Counted from the stretch's first letter, positions 6,513-14,554 are shown. The stretch is 17,761 nucleotides of DNA from Actinomycetes bacterium (GCA_021850085.1 JAJZRZ010000010.1:1-17761), one strand, 5' to 3'. Made by a program: numbers and translations. The notes: generated by a model not told the origin, from the letters alone.

Positions 6513-7483
6513 GTGCGGCCACCTGGCAGCATCGGCAGCACGGTGTCCAGCAAGGATGCGAGATCACCGGAGTGCGTGAAGCCGGCGGCGGCACGGTGAC
6601 CGCCCCCGCCAAGAGCGCGCGCCACGCCGCCGACATCCACGTCGCTCTTCGCGCGCATGCTCGCCCGGACCGTCGTCTGTTCCACCTTGGCGAGCAACAC
6701 CGCGTCCACGCCGCCCAAGGTTCGGATGAAGTCGATGAGGTTCTCGGCTTCATCGGGTCGGGCGCCAAGCGAGGTGAGATCCTCGTCGGTCACCCATGAG
6801 TAAGCGACCCGGCCGCGGTTTGCCAGCGTCACTCTGCTGAGCGTCATCCCTACCAGCTGCTGTGCGCTGGCGGAGCGGTTCTCGTACACCGCCGTGTAAA
6901 TGTCGTGGGGGTGCGCCCCAGCGTCGGTCATGTCGGCGGCGAGGCGCAGTGTCTCTGGTGTGGTGTTGGCATAACTGAAGCGGCCAGTGTCAGTGAGCAG
7001 CGCCGTGTACAGGCACGTGGCGATGGCCGGGTTCGGCCTCACGCCCAGGTCAGGAAGCAGCTTCCAGACCATGGCACCGGTGGCCGCCGCTGAGGAGTCG
7101 AAATGGTTCAGCGCTCCTTCTTTGGCGGCATCAGGATGGTGGTCGATCATGATGAGCGTGCGCGCTGCGCGGGCGGCCGTCTCGGCCGCACCGAGGCGGC
7201 CGAGACGTGGGCTGTCGAGGGAGACGAACACGTCGGGATCGAGCTCCTGGCCGGGTGGTTTCATGCGTTCCGCGCCCGGAAGGAATTCGTACGTCGCCGA
7301 CACTTGGTCCCCCGCCGAAAGCAGGACCACGTTAGGTACGCCTGCGGAATCGAGCGCGTGCGACAGGCCGAGGCAGCTTCCGATCGCGTCGCCGTCGGGG
7401 TCGACATGAGAAGCGATGGTCACGTGGGAGGCGGAGCGCAGCGCAGCTCCCACATCCCTGCGTGTGTCGCTCCCCTGCGGCAC
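6509..7483 (-). CDS. nrnA: DHH/DHHA1 phosphoesterase, NrnA-type oligoribonuclease / pAp phosphatase
   Basis: NrnA-type enzymes degrade very short RNAs and often dephosphorylate pAp. The 324-residue product has the full DHH set: ASHVDPDGDAIGS (24-36) with H26, D28, D30 and D32; Asp90 in SLDSPRLG; the DHH triad (114-116); and Asp165 in LLTDTG. The C-terminal DHHA1 domain carries the GGGGHRAAAG signature (292-301). The start is a GTG at 7481-7483, 4 nt after the rbfA stop, with GGGAG about 8 nt upstream. Its place between rbfA and truB is common in Gram-positive and actinomycetal clusters and links decay of RNA nano-fragments with translation genes. Paralogous DHH families (RecJ-like, cyclic-di-AMP phosphodiesterases) have extra domains that are absent here. 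Confidence 0.93.
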   Translation of the reverse strand: MPQGSDTRRDVGAALRSASHVTIASHVDPDGDAIGSCLGLSHALDSAGVPNVVLLSAGDQVSATYEFLPGAERMKPPGQELDPDVFVSLDSPRLGRLGAAETAARAARTLIMIDHHPDAAKEGALNHFDSSAAATGAMVWKLLPDLGVRPNPAIATCLYTALLTDTGRFSYANTTPETLRLAADMTDAGAHPHDIYTAVYENRSASAQQLVGMTLSRVTLANRGRVAYSWVTDEDLTSLGARPDEAENLIDFIRTLGGVDAVLLAKVEQTTVRASMRAKSDVDVGGVARALGGGGHRAAAGFTHSGDLASLLDTVLPMLPGGRT

Positions 7484-7487
7484 GACC

Positions 7488-7853
7488 CTACTCCCCGTCG
7501 TGGAGCAGGGTTGGCGGGACCTGTTTCAGAGCCTCAGAGATGCGCATCCCTTCGTCCACCGAGCGGTCGAGGTGATACCGCAGTTCGGGGATGACTCGCA
7601 TGGAGACCCGTCGCGCGAGTCCCCCACGGATACGCTTGTCGGCGGAACGCAGCCCTTCGAGCAGTTCCTCGTAGCGACGTGCGTCGCCGTGGGTGGTGAC
7701 GTAGACGTTGGCGAGGTGAAGGTCAGCGCTCACCTGCACCGAGGTTATGGTGGCGAAGTCGAGACGCGGGTCGGACACGTCCTCCCTGAGGACCTCCGCG
7801 AGCGCCTCCCTGACCGTTTCCCCGAGTTTGCGGGTACGGGGGGTGCTTTTCAT
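7488..7853 (-). CDS. rbfA: Ribosome-binding factor A
   Basis: RbfA assists 16S rRNA 5'-end maturation and late 30S assembly. The 121-residue product has typical length and a single KH-like domain: SDPRLDFATITSVQVSADL (27-45), then NVYVTTHGD, and RVIPELRYHLDRSVDEGMRI near 86-105, which is the family's most conserved C-terminal segment. The ATG lies 3 nt after the infB stop, and the end of infB supplies the ribosome-binding site (GAGGAG about 6 nt upstream). The GTG of nrnA follows 4 nt after its stop. Confidence 0.96.
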   Translation of the reverse strand: MKSTPRTRKLGETVREALAEVLREDVSDPRLDFATITSVQVSADLHLANVYVTTHGDARRYEELLEGLRSADKRIRGGLARRVSMRVIPELRYHLDRSVDEGMRISEALKQVPPTLLHDGE

Positions 7854-7856
7854 GTC

Positions 7857-10286
7857 CTACTCCTCGCGAGCGACCTCAACGGTCTTGTACGACTCGATCA
7901 GGTCGCCGAGTTTGATGTCCTGGAAGTTCTCGATGCCGATACCACACTCGTAACCCTGCTTCACGGACTTCACGTCGTCTTTGAAGCGACGCAGCGAGTG
8001 GAGCTTGCCGTCGTGGATTATCGTGCCGTCACGGACGATGCGTACCCTGTCGTCGCGGGAGATCTCGCCCTCTTGCACGAAGCAGCCAGCTATCGTACCG
8101 AGCTTGGGCACCTTGAACAGCTCGCGGATCTCGACGCGGGCGGTGTCCCGCTCCTCGATCGTGGGTGCGAGCATGCCCACGCGCGCGGCGTTGATCTCCT
8201 CGATAGCCTGGTAGATGACACGGTACAGCCGCAGGTCCACCTTCTCCTTGCCGGCGAGGTCACGTGCTTCGGGAAGCGGGCGCACGTTGAAGCCGATGAT
8301 GATGGCATCGGAGGCGCTCGCGAGCATCACGTCGCTTTCGGTGATGCCGCCCACGCCAGAGTGGATGACGTTGATTCTGACTTCGGACTGGTCCATCTTG
8401 TCGAGCGCGTCTTTGAGGGCCTCGATGGAGCCCTGCACGTCGGCCTTGACGACAAGGTTGAGATCCTTGATGTCGCCTTTCTGGATGCGCAGGAACAAGT
8501 CGTCAAGCGAGACGTGGCCCTTACGTTCGTGCGCGAGCAGCCGCTGCTTGAGCTGGCGCTCCTCGGCAAGGCCCCGGGCGTCCCGCTCGTCGGCGAAGAC
8601 GCGGAACTCGTCACCGGCTGAGGGTACGCTCGAGAGACCGAGAACCTCGACAGGGTCCGCCGGGCCGGCTGAGTCCACCGTGGCGCCCTTGGGGTCGACG
8701 AGGGCACGGACCCTCCCATGGCTCTTGCCGGCGACGACGGCGTCGCCCACGCGTAGCGTTCCGCGCTGCACGAGCACGGTGGCCACGGGACCACGGCCTT
8801 TATCAAGGTTGGCCTCGATGACGATGCCGTTCGCGAAGGTGTCGGGGTTCGCTTTGAGCTCGAGGACCTCCGCCTGCAACAAGATCATCTCGAGCAGGTC
8901 TTGAATACCGATACGCTTCTTTGCTGAGACGTTCACGAAGATGTTGGTGCCACCCCACTCCTCAGGAACGATCTCGTGCTCCGTGAGCATCTGGCGCACC
9001 TGGTCGGGGTTGGCCCCCTCCTTGTCGATCTTGTTGACGGCGATGATGATCGGGACTCCGGCAGCCTTGGCATGGTGGATCGCCTCGACCGTCTGCGGCA
9101 TGACGCCATCGTCAGCAGCCACAACCAGGATCGCGACATCCGTGACCTTGGCGCCGCGCGCGCGCATGGCGGTGAAGGCCTCGTGGCCCGGGGTGTCGAT
9201 AAAGGTGATCTGGCGTCCGTCCTTGCGTACCACGGACGCACCGATGTGCTGGGTGATGCCGCCAGCTTCAGTCTCCGCGACGCCCGTCTCTCGGATCGCG
9301 TCGAGGAGCGAGGTCTTGCCGTGGTCCACATGGCCCATGACGGTGACGACAGGTGGTCGCGGCTTGAGGTCGGCGGGATCGTCGGTGAACGAATAGCCCT
9401 GCTCTTCGGACGCCGAGACGACGCTGATCTCCAAACCGATATCGTCGGCGAGGACCTCCATCGCATCCCGGCTCATCGGTTGGTTCACCGTGTGCATGTC
9501 GCCGAGCATCATGAGGCGCTTGATTATCTCTCCCGGGGTGACGGAGAGCGCCTCGGCGAACTGCGCGACGGTGGAGCTCTCCGCGATGGTTATCGCGGTG
9601 GCGGCCACGAGGGGCTTCTGCTCGCTCGAGACGTGCGGATGCGCCGCAGCCTCGCGGCGCCCTGAGGGCTTCTTAGCCTTCCGCTTGCGGCGGTCGGCAT
9701 CGCTTTGCACCATTTTGGCTGCCTCAGTGATGATGTTCGCCTGGGGCTGGGCCGCTTGCACCGCTTCGGCTTCGCGCGCCATCTGACGATACCTGTCGGC
9801 CTCTTCGGCCTCCTGACGTGCGGCCTGCTCGGCGAGCAGCGCGCTTTCTTCGGCCGCCTTGCGTTCGGCCTCGCGGCGGGAGGTCTCCTCGGCCTCGCGC
9901 TTCACGCGCTCCTCGGCCTCGTGCGCCCTGCGTTGTTCCTCCACCCGTGCGGCGGACTCTTCCTCAGCCCGGCGCGCCGCGTCATCCTCAGCCTTCTTGA
10001 CGGCTTCCGCGGCGATGCGTGAAGCCTCTTGTGCCTCACGACGCGTGCGCTCCTCGGCGTCGCGGGCTGCCTGGGCGGCCTCCTCGCGGACACGTTCGGC
10101 CTCGAGTTCGGCCTGTTTGGCCTCAATGACGTCGTGGAGATCCTTGCGGATCTTGTCAACGTAGGCCTCGACCAGCGTGGAAGCGTGGTTCCTCGCCGGT
10201 ATCTTCAGCCTGCCCAAGTGGTCCAGAAGCTCCTTGGAGCTCATTCCGAACTCTTTGGCCAGTTCGTGTACGCGCATTGCGGGCAT
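7857..10286 (-). CDS. infB: Translation initiation factor IF-2
   Basis: IF-2 is the GTPase that brings initiator fMet-tRNA to the 30S subunit and promotes subunit joining. The product is 809 aa from the chosen start. It has an IF2_N domain (MRVHELAKEFGMSSKEL at 4-20), a long Ala/Glu/Arg-rich coiled-coil-like segment (about 55-178), a second IF2_N-like domain (about 230-290), then the G domain: GHVDHGKTS (318-326), GGITQHIGA (342-350), DTPGHEAF (364-371), NKID (418-421) and SAK (454-456). Domains II, III and IV follow. The ATG at 10284-10286 has GGTGAG about 4 nt upstream and lies 4 nt after the ylxR stop. An in-frame start at 10335-10337 would overlap ylxR by 47 nt and adds no homologous sequence. 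All G-motif residues are intact. Confidence 0.97.
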   Translation of the reverse strand: MPAMRVHELAKEFGMSSKELLDHLGRLKIPARNHASTLVEAYVDKIRKDLHDVIEAKQAELEAERVREEAAQAARDAEERTRREAQEASRIAAEAVKKAEDDAARRAEEESAARVEEQRRAHEAEERVKREAEETSRREAERKAAEESALLAEQAARQEAEEADRYRQMAREAEAVQAAQPQANIITEAAKMVQSDADRRKRKAKKPSGRREAAAHPHVSSEQKPLVAATAITIAESSTVAQFAEALSVTPGEIIKRLMMLGDMHTVNQPMSRDAMEVLADDIGLEISVVSASEEQGYSFTDDPADLKPRPPVVTVMGHVDHGKTSLLDAIRETGVAETEAGGITQHIGASVVRKDGRQITFIDTPGHEAFTAMRARGAKVTDVAILVVAADDGVMPQTVEAIHHAKAAGVPIIIAVNKIDKEGANPDQVRQMLTEHEIVPEEWGGTNIFVNVSAKKRIGIQDLLEMILLQAEVLELKANPDTFANGIVIEANLDKGRGPVATVLVQRGTLRVGDAVVAGKSHGRVRALVDPKGATVDSAGPADPVEVLGLSSVPSAGDEFRVFADERDARGLAEERQLKQRLLAHERKGHVSLDDLFLRIQKGDIKDLNLVVKADVQGSIEALKDALDKMDQSEVRINVIHSGVGGITESDVMLASASDAIIIGFNVRPLPEARDLAGKEKVDLRLYRVIYQAIEEINAARVGMLAPTIEERDTARVEIRELFKVPKLGTIAGCFVQEGEISRDDRVRIVRDGTIIHDGKLHSLRRFKDDVKSVKQGYECGIGIENFQDIKLGDLIESYKTVEVAREE

Positions 10287-10290
10287 GTTC

Positions 10291-10596
10291 TCACCGTCCA
10301 GATCGCGAGGACGCCGCTTCGCTGCTGGCGATGGCATCCTCGAATTCTCGTCTCAGGCGCTCCACGTCGTCTTCGGAGAGGCTCGAACGGAGCGCGGGCC
10401 CGAGCCTCCTCTTTCCTATTGCCGCTTCGAAACAGACCACGTCCGGACACACCGACGCCCCTCTTCCCGGCGCCTTGCCCGAGCGGTCCACATGTACCTC
10501 TCCGTCGGCGTCGCGGACGAAGCGCACGAACTCGCGCTTGCCGGTCTCTCGCCGGCAGGCGACGCACGTGCGAAGAGGCGTCTTGCGGACAGCCAT
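10291..10596 (-). CDS. ylxR: YlxR-family RNA-binding protein (DUF448)
   Basis: Small basic nucleic-acid-binding protein encoded between nusA and infB in most Gram-positive genomes. The B. subtilis homologue has been reported to modulate RNase P (RnpM). The 101-residue product shows the signature RTCVACRRETGKREFVRFVR (9-28) and GRGASVCPDVVCFEAA (44-59), with Cys11, Cys14, Cys50 and Cys55. The C-terminal tail is acidic and then Ser/Arg-rich. The ATG lies 3 nt after the nusA stop and has no close ribosome-binding site; a GGAGG lies about 15 nt upstream inside nusA, so translation probably depends on coupling to nusA. Confidence 0.93.
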   Translation of the reverse strand: MAVRKTPLRTCVACRRETGKREFVRFVRDADGEVHVDRSGKAPGRGASVCPDVVCFEAAIGKRRLGPALRSSLSEDDVERLRREFEDAIASSEAASSRSGR

Positions 10597-10599
10597 CGG

Positions 10600-11736
10600 C
10601 TAGCTCGCGTCCTCCTTCTCGTGGACGCCGCAGAAGCGGCTACCGGGACGGGCCTGGTTCCTGCAGCGGATGCCGGTGCTGGTGACGGCTACGCACCGGC
10701 CGTCACCCTCGTCGGACCCCGTCCTGCTTCCTTCGAGCGAGGTCGTGATGCCTGCACCGAGCGCCTGGCCGTGGCTCTTGATGTCGATGCGCCATCCGGT
10801 GAGCTTGGCGGCGAGGCGGGCGTTCTGCCCCTCCTTGCCGATCGCGAGAGAGAGCTGGTCGTCAGGCACGATGACCGTCGCGGTATGCTCCGCATCGTTG
10901 ATGAGGACCTTTGCGACTTTGGCTGGAGAGAGCGCCATGCCCACGAATGTGGCGGGATCCTCCGACCATGGGACCACGTCGATCCGCTCGCCGCGCAGCT
11001 CGGCCACGACCATGCGCACACGGCTGCCTTTCGGACCGACGCACGCGCCTACCGGGTCCAAGCCGGGCTCGCGTGAGGAGACGGCGACTTTGGAGCGCAG
11101 TCCTGGTTCGCGGGCGACGCTCTTGATTTCGACTATGCCGTCGTAGATCTCGGGCACTTCTAGCTCGAAGAGGCGCTTGAGCAGGTTCGGGTGAGTCCGC
11201 GAAACGACGATCGAGGGCTCGTTGGCCGTCTTGCGGACGTCGATGATGAGCGCTTTCAGCCGCTGGTTGTGCTCATAGCGCTCGTTGTTGGGCTGTTCCG
11301 CGGACGGCAGGAGCGCTTCGACGCCCTCGCGGATCTTGACGAGCGTGTATCGGGAATCGGACTGCTGCACCGTTCCGGTGATGCTGTCACCGATGCGGTC
11401 CGCATACTCCTCGAAGATCTGCTCGCGCTCGGCCTCCCTGATCGACTGCGTGATCACCTGTTTGGCGGCGGTCGCGGCATAGCGCGAGATGTCCGAGGGG
11501 GTGACGTCACGCGCCTCGATCACGGGGTTCTCATCCGTGCCGCCGAGCGGGACGAGCTCGTACACGTAGATGTGTCCCGTCTCACGATCGATCTTGACCG
11601 AGGTGTCGTTCTCGGTGTCAAGGATACGCTTGTACGTGAGGGCGAGCTGCTCCTCCAGACGCTCGAGCATGTCCGTCTCATCGATGTTCTTCTCGCGCGC
11701 GAGTTCCTTCAGCGCGTCCATCAGCTCGGAGCTCAT
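10600..11736 (-). CDS. nusA: Transcription termination/antitermination factor NusA with a C-terminal Cys3His tail
   Basis: NusA binds RNA polymerase and controls pausing, termination and antitermination. Domains in order are: N-terminal RNAP-binding domain (about 1-112), S1 domain (about 115-182, SITGTVQQSDSRYTLVKI), KH1 (about 185-285, with GACVGPKGSRV at 230-240) and KH2 (about 288-322, with LAIGKEGQNARLAAKLTGW at 297-315). Length and order match the short NusA without the acidic repeats of proteobacteria. After a Ser/Gly/Asp linker (325-345) there is an extra tail with C348-x9-C358-x10-C369-x2-H372, spaced like a small zinc knuckle. I do not know this tail as a standard part of NusA. AGGAG lies 12 nt before the ATG, which is a rather long spacing. 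The ylxR gene follows at once. Confidence 0.96.
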   Translation of the reverse strand: MSSELMDALKELAREKNIDETDMLERLEEQLALTYKRILDTENDTSVKIDRETGHIYVYELVPLGGTDENPVIEARDVTPSDISRYAATAAKQVITQSIREAEREQIFEEYADRIGDSITGTVQQSDSRYTLVKIREGVEALLPSAEQPNNERYEHNQRLKALIIDVRKTANEPSIVVSRTHPNLLKRLFELEVPEIYDGIVEIKSVAREPGLRSKVAVSSREPGLDPVGACVGPKGSRVRMVVAELRGERIDVVPWSEDPATFVGMALSPAKVAKVLINDAEHTATVIVPDDQLSLAIGKEGQNARLAAKLTGWRIDIKSHGQALGAGITTSLEGSRTGSDEGDGRCVAVTSTGIRCRNQARPGSRFCGVHEKEDAS

Positions 11737-11761
11737 GTGGCTGTCCCGCTCCTTTCGCGGC

Positions 11762-12223
11762 CTATCCGAAATCGGCCTTCAAGCGCGCGCGTTCGACAGT
11801 CTCGAACGGCACGCGGACTTCCTGTCCGTCCACGGTGAGCACGACGTCGTCGCCGTGCAGGCCCACGAGTTCTCCCGCGAACCGAGACCGGCCATCGATC
11901 TTAAGCATGCCCTGCACCACGACGCGCTGGCCGGCGAAGCGCTCGAAGTCGCGGCGCGTGCGCAAGATCCGCTCAATGCCGGGAGACGAGACCTCGAGGG
12001 TGTAGGGCCCTGAGAGCCGGGGCACGCTGTCGAGAGTATCGGAGAGCCATGCGTTGGCCTCGGCGATCGCCTCTATGTCGATGCCGCCCTCGCGGTCGAG
12101 GTAGACGCGAACGATCTGGTGACGTCCCGGTCCCGCTACTTCGACGGTGACGAGCTCGAGCCCGTGGTCCTGTGCGAGAGGTTCGAGCAGTGCGATGAGT
12201 TCGTTTGCGAGCGATATCACCAC
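11762..12223 (-). CDS. rimP: Ribosome maturation factor RimP
   Basis: RimP binds the 30S subunit and assists its maturation. The 153-residue product has typical length with the two usual domains: an N-terminal alpha/beta domain with the ELVTVEV and RVYLDREGGIDIEAIAEANA segments (roughly 23-58), the very conserved YTLEVSSPGIERILRT at about 74-89, and a C-terminal SH3-like domain. Two GTG codons stand in tandem (12221-12223 and 12218-12220) behind the best ribosome-binding site of the window, AAGGAGGT, at 5 and 8 nt spacing; the first is given here. It is the first gene of the nusA-infB block and is preceded by a promoter and a hairpin. A 25-nt gap separates its stop from nusA. Confidence 0.95.
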   Translation of the reverse strand: MVISLANELIALLEPLAQDHGLELVTVEVAGPGRHQIVRVYLDREGGIDIEAIAEANAWLSDTLDSVPRLSGPYTLEVSSPGIERILRTRRDFERFAGQRVVVQGMLKIDGRSRFAGELVGLHGDDVVLTVDGQEVRVPFETVERARLKADFG

Positions 12224-12237
12224 GCGAGACCTCCTTC

Positions 12238-12270
12238 CAGAACAAAAGAAGCGGGGGTAAGCCCACTTCT
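12238..12270 (-). promoter_or_regulatory. Possible attenuator hairpin in the rimP-nusA-infB leader
   Basis: On the minus strand a 9-bp stem forms between 12270-12262 (AGAAGTGGG) and 12255-12247 (CCCGCTTCT). It includes one G-U wobble and has a 6-nt loop. It is followed by a T-rich run, TTTTGTTCT, that runs almost into the AAGGAGGT ribosome-binding site of rimP. Stem plus U-rich tail resembles an intrinsic terminator, placed about 20 nt after the predicted transcription start. A leader terminator would allow autogenous control of the operon by its own product NusA, as known for E. coli; this role is inference. Confidence 0.5.
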
Positions 12271-12296
12271 CACACGGACGTTTGTCGTTCGGGTGG

Positions 12297-12326
12297 ATTG
12301 TAGCAAAGTCCCAGTAAGGCGGTCAA
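12297..12326 (-). promoter_or_regulatory. Sigma-70-type promoter of the rimP-nusA-infB operon
   Basis: On the minus strand a -35 TTGACC (12326-12321) and a -10 TACAAT (12302-12297) are separated by 18 nt. A TGC directly before the -10 makes it an extended -10. The predicted start is near 12290, giving a leader of about 67 nt before the rimP GTG. This is the most consensus-like promoter I found in the window, and it sits in the gap after proS. Confidence 0.7.
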
Positions 12327-12361
12327 AGCGCTCGACTTGGCTTAGTAGAGGCAGAGAACCG

Positions 12362-14122
12362 CTATGCGGGTGGTGCGAGATCCGTCGAAGCGGCGCTTCC
12401 GAGACGTGCCCGCGCGCTCGTGACGAGCTCGGTCACGCGAGCGACGACATCGGCCACGGGCACCGACGTGCGCTCTCCGGTGGCGCGGTCCTTGACCTCC
12501 AGCAGCCCCTCAGCCACACCCTTCTTCCCCACGACGATCTGGTACGGCCAGCCGATGAGGTCAGCGTCGGCGAATTTGACGCCCGCCCGCTCATCACGGT
12601 CGTCCAGCACGGCTTCTATGCCCGAACGCGCAAGCTCGGACCATATCCGCTCGGCGAGCGGTGCGACGATGTCATCTCCGGAGGACAGCGGCAGGACCGC
12701 CACTTCCGCCGGGGCGAGGCTCATCGGCCAGATGATCCCCTGCTCGTCGTGGTGTTGCTCGATCACCGCCGCGAGAGAACGGGTTATGCCGACGCCATAG
12801 CATCCCATCAGGAAAGGGCGTTCTGCGCCGGATTCGTCGGCGAACGCGGCTTCCATCTTCTCCGAGTATTTCGTGCCGAGCTGGAAGACCTGGGAGACCT
12901 CGATCCCGCGGGCACCTTCGAGCACGCCTCCGCACATGGGGCATCCGTCGTTGGGCTGTGCCACGACGATGTCGTCCCACAAGTCGACCGTGAAGTCGCG
13001 GCCGGGCATGGCACCGAACAGGTGGTAGTCGTTCTCGTTGGCGCCCACAGCCCACGCAATGTCGTCGCGCAGGGAGCGGTCCCCCACCACCAGCGTGTCC
13101 GCCGGCGGGTCGACCGGACCGAGTGAGCCCTTAGGGATGCCGTAGACGGAGAACTCCTCCTCCTCGAGCAGGCGCATTCCAGGCACGGCGCGGGAGGCCT
13201 TGAACGGGTTGAGCTCCCGGTCGCCAGGAATGCAGAAGAAGACGAGACGACCGTCTTCAGCGCGGCCGGCCATCGTCTTGACGGTGTCGTGGGTCGAGAC
13301 CCGAAACGCTGCGGCGAGCTCCGCGATGGTCCTCAGTTCGGGCGTGTGCACCTTCTCCATCGGGCGAGGCTCGGTGATCGAGGGGGTGCGGGCCACCAAG
13401 GTTTCGGCAACCTCCACGTTGGCGGCCCAACCGCACGTGCAGTACACGAGAGCTGCCTCCCCGCTCTCGGCAAGCGCCATGAACTCGGTGGTGACGGAAC
13501 CGCCGATCTGGCCTGAGTCCGCCGCTACCGGGCGCCACTCGAGCCCGAGCCTGTCGCATATCCGTCCGTAGGCGTCCACCATCTCGTCGTAGTGCTCCTG
13601 CAGGGACTCCTGCGAGGCATGGAACGAGTACGCGTCCTTCATGATGAACTCACGCCCCCGCAGCAGACCGAAGCGAGGACGCATCTCGTCACGGAACTTC
13701 GTGTGTATCTGGTAAAGGGACAGCGGCAGATCTCGGTAGGAGCGCAGCTCGTCGCGGACCGTGGCCGTGATGATCTCTTCGTGCGTCGGGCCGAGGCAGA
13801 AGTCGCGCCCCTGCCGATCCTTGAGGCGAGCGAGCTCCGGACCGTACACGTCCCATCGTCCCGACTGCTGCCACAGCTCGGCGGGTTGCACGACCGGCAT
13901 CAGCATCTCCTGGCTGCCGATGGCATCCATCTCCTCGCGGACGATCTGCTCCACCTTGCGCACGGCGCGGTGGCCGAGTGGGAGGAAGGTGTAGATGCCT
14001 GCGGCGGCCTTGCGCATCATTGCCGCACGCAGCAGGAGCCGGTGGGAGGCCACTTCAGCCTCGGCGGGCTCCTCCTTGAGGGTAGGGGCGTACAGCTCGG
14101 ACATCCTGAGCGCGAAGTTCAT
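12362..14122 (-). CDS. proS: Prolyl-tRNA synthetase, bacterial type with editing insertion
   Basis: Charges tRNA-Pro and clears mischarged Ala-tRNA-Pro. The 586-residue length fits the bacterial form. Class II motif 1 is near AAGIYTFLPLGHRAVRKVE (40-58), motif 2 near FRDEMRPRFGLLRGREFIMK (143-162), and motif 3 at MGCYGVGITRSLAAVIEQHH (439-458). The editing (INS) domain lies between motifs 2 and 3 (about 230-385). Cys228/Cys230 (YCTCG) and Cys394/Cys397 (CPMCGG) flank it and probably bind zinc, as in other bacteria with this subtype. The anticodon-binding domain is at about 472-568. The start ATG has GGGAG 4 nt upstream; an in-frame ATG at residue 7 is the main alternative. After the stop, 135 nt hold the rimP promoter and leader. 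Confidence 0.97.
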   Translation of the reverse strand: MNFALRMSELYAPTLKEEPAEAEVASHRLLLRAAMMRKAAAGIYTFLPLGHRAVRKVEQIVREEMDAIGSQEMLMPVVQPAELWQQSGRWDVYGPELARLKDRQGRDFCLGPTHEEIITATVRDELRSYRDLPLSLYQIHTKFRDEMRPRFGLLRGREFIMKDAYSFHASQESLQEHYDEMVDAYGRICDRLGLEWRPVAADSGQIGGSVTTEFMALAESGEAALVYCTCGWAANVEVAETLVARTPSITEPRPMEKVHTPELRTIAELAAAFRVSTHDTVKTMAGRAEDGRLVFFCIPGDRELNPFKASRAVPGMRLLEEEEFSVYGIPKGSLGPVDPPADTLVVGDRSLRDDIAWAVGANENDYHLFGAMPGRDFTVDLWDDIVVAQPNDGCPMCGGVLEGARGIEVSQVFQLGTKYSEKMEAAFADESGAERPFLMGCYGVGITRSLAAVIEQHHDEQGIIWPMSLAPAEVAVLPLSSGDDIVAPLAERIWSELARSGIEAVLDDRDERAGVKFADADLIGWPYQIVVGKKGVAEGLLEVKDRATGERTSVPVADVVARVTELVTSARARLGSAASTDLAPPA

Positions 14123-14161
14123 CGGTCTCCCATCGGTGGTGCGGAACGCTGCCGGGTGTCG

Positions 14162-14554
14162 CTAGCCGATACCCCGATCGTGCGGATGGATGCTCGGCAC
14201 GAGCTCGTCCGACCCGGTGGCGAGGGTCATCAGCAGTCGCGCCACAAGGTCATGGACGATGATCGTGCCGGTGTTCCCCTGCGCCCGGAACGCCTCTTTG
14301 AGCGCCGGCTTGACGCTCGGGTCGCCGCTGACCTCGATGATCAGGTCGATCTCGTCGGCCTTTGCGCCGAGCACGCTCGCGTTCTCCGTGTAGAAGATGT
14401 CGTTGGCGAGAGCGAACCGGGCTCCTGTGCTGTTCGCGTCGCGGTCCTCCACCCCGATCAGCTTGATGTACGGTAGAGCACTCAGCGCTTCGAGAAGCGG
14501 AGCCCCCGTTCGCCCGCCACCCACGATGGCTATCCGTACCGTTTCGTTGGCCAT
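14162..14554 (-). CDS. Stand-alone Rossmann-fold dinucleotide-binding-like protein (130 aa)
   Basis: The N-terminus has a nucleotide-binding beta-alpha-beta start: VRIAIVGGGRTGAPLLEAL (6-24), then IKLIGVEDRD (30-39), with an acidic residue at the end of the second strand as is usual for NAD(P)-binding folds. DEIDLIIEVSGDPSVKPAL (67-85) and TIIVHDLVARLLMTL (96-110) follow. It is only one domain long and has no catalytic partner domain. From memory it resembles the GGGxxG N-terminal domain found upstream of PAS or histidine-kinase modules in some delta-proteobacterial signalling proteins; a homoserine-dehydrogenase-like NAD-binding domain is the other reading. Start ATG with AGGAGG 6 nt upstream. 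It lies between ispG and proS, normally near neighbours, with a 39-nt gap to proS. Its role is unknown. Confidence 0.8.
   Translation of the reverse strand: MANETVRIAIVGGGRTGAPLLEALSALPYIKLIGVEDRDANSTGARFALANDIFYTENASVLGAKADEIDLIIEVSGDPSVKPALKEAFRAQGNTGTIIVHDLVARLLMTLATGSDELVPSIHPHDRGIG

Noticed and set aside
7416..8621. Long plus-strand open frame (401 codons) over nrnA, rbfA and infB
   Set aside because: It is antisense to three certain genes and its sequence shows no family signature; such mirror frames are common in GC-rich coding DNA.
10287..10337. Longer infB start at 10337
   Set aside because: It would overlap ylxR by 47 nt, lacks a good ribosome-binding site and adds no IF-2-like sequence.
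12119..13126. Long plus-strand open frame (335 codons) over rimP and proS
   Set aside because: It runs antisense to rimP, the promoter region and proS, all well supported, and has no recognisable motif.
13592..14476. Plus-strand open frame (294 codons) over proS and the Rossmann gene
   Set aside because: Shadow frame: the opposite strand carries proS motifs 1 and 2 and a clear Rossmann signature.
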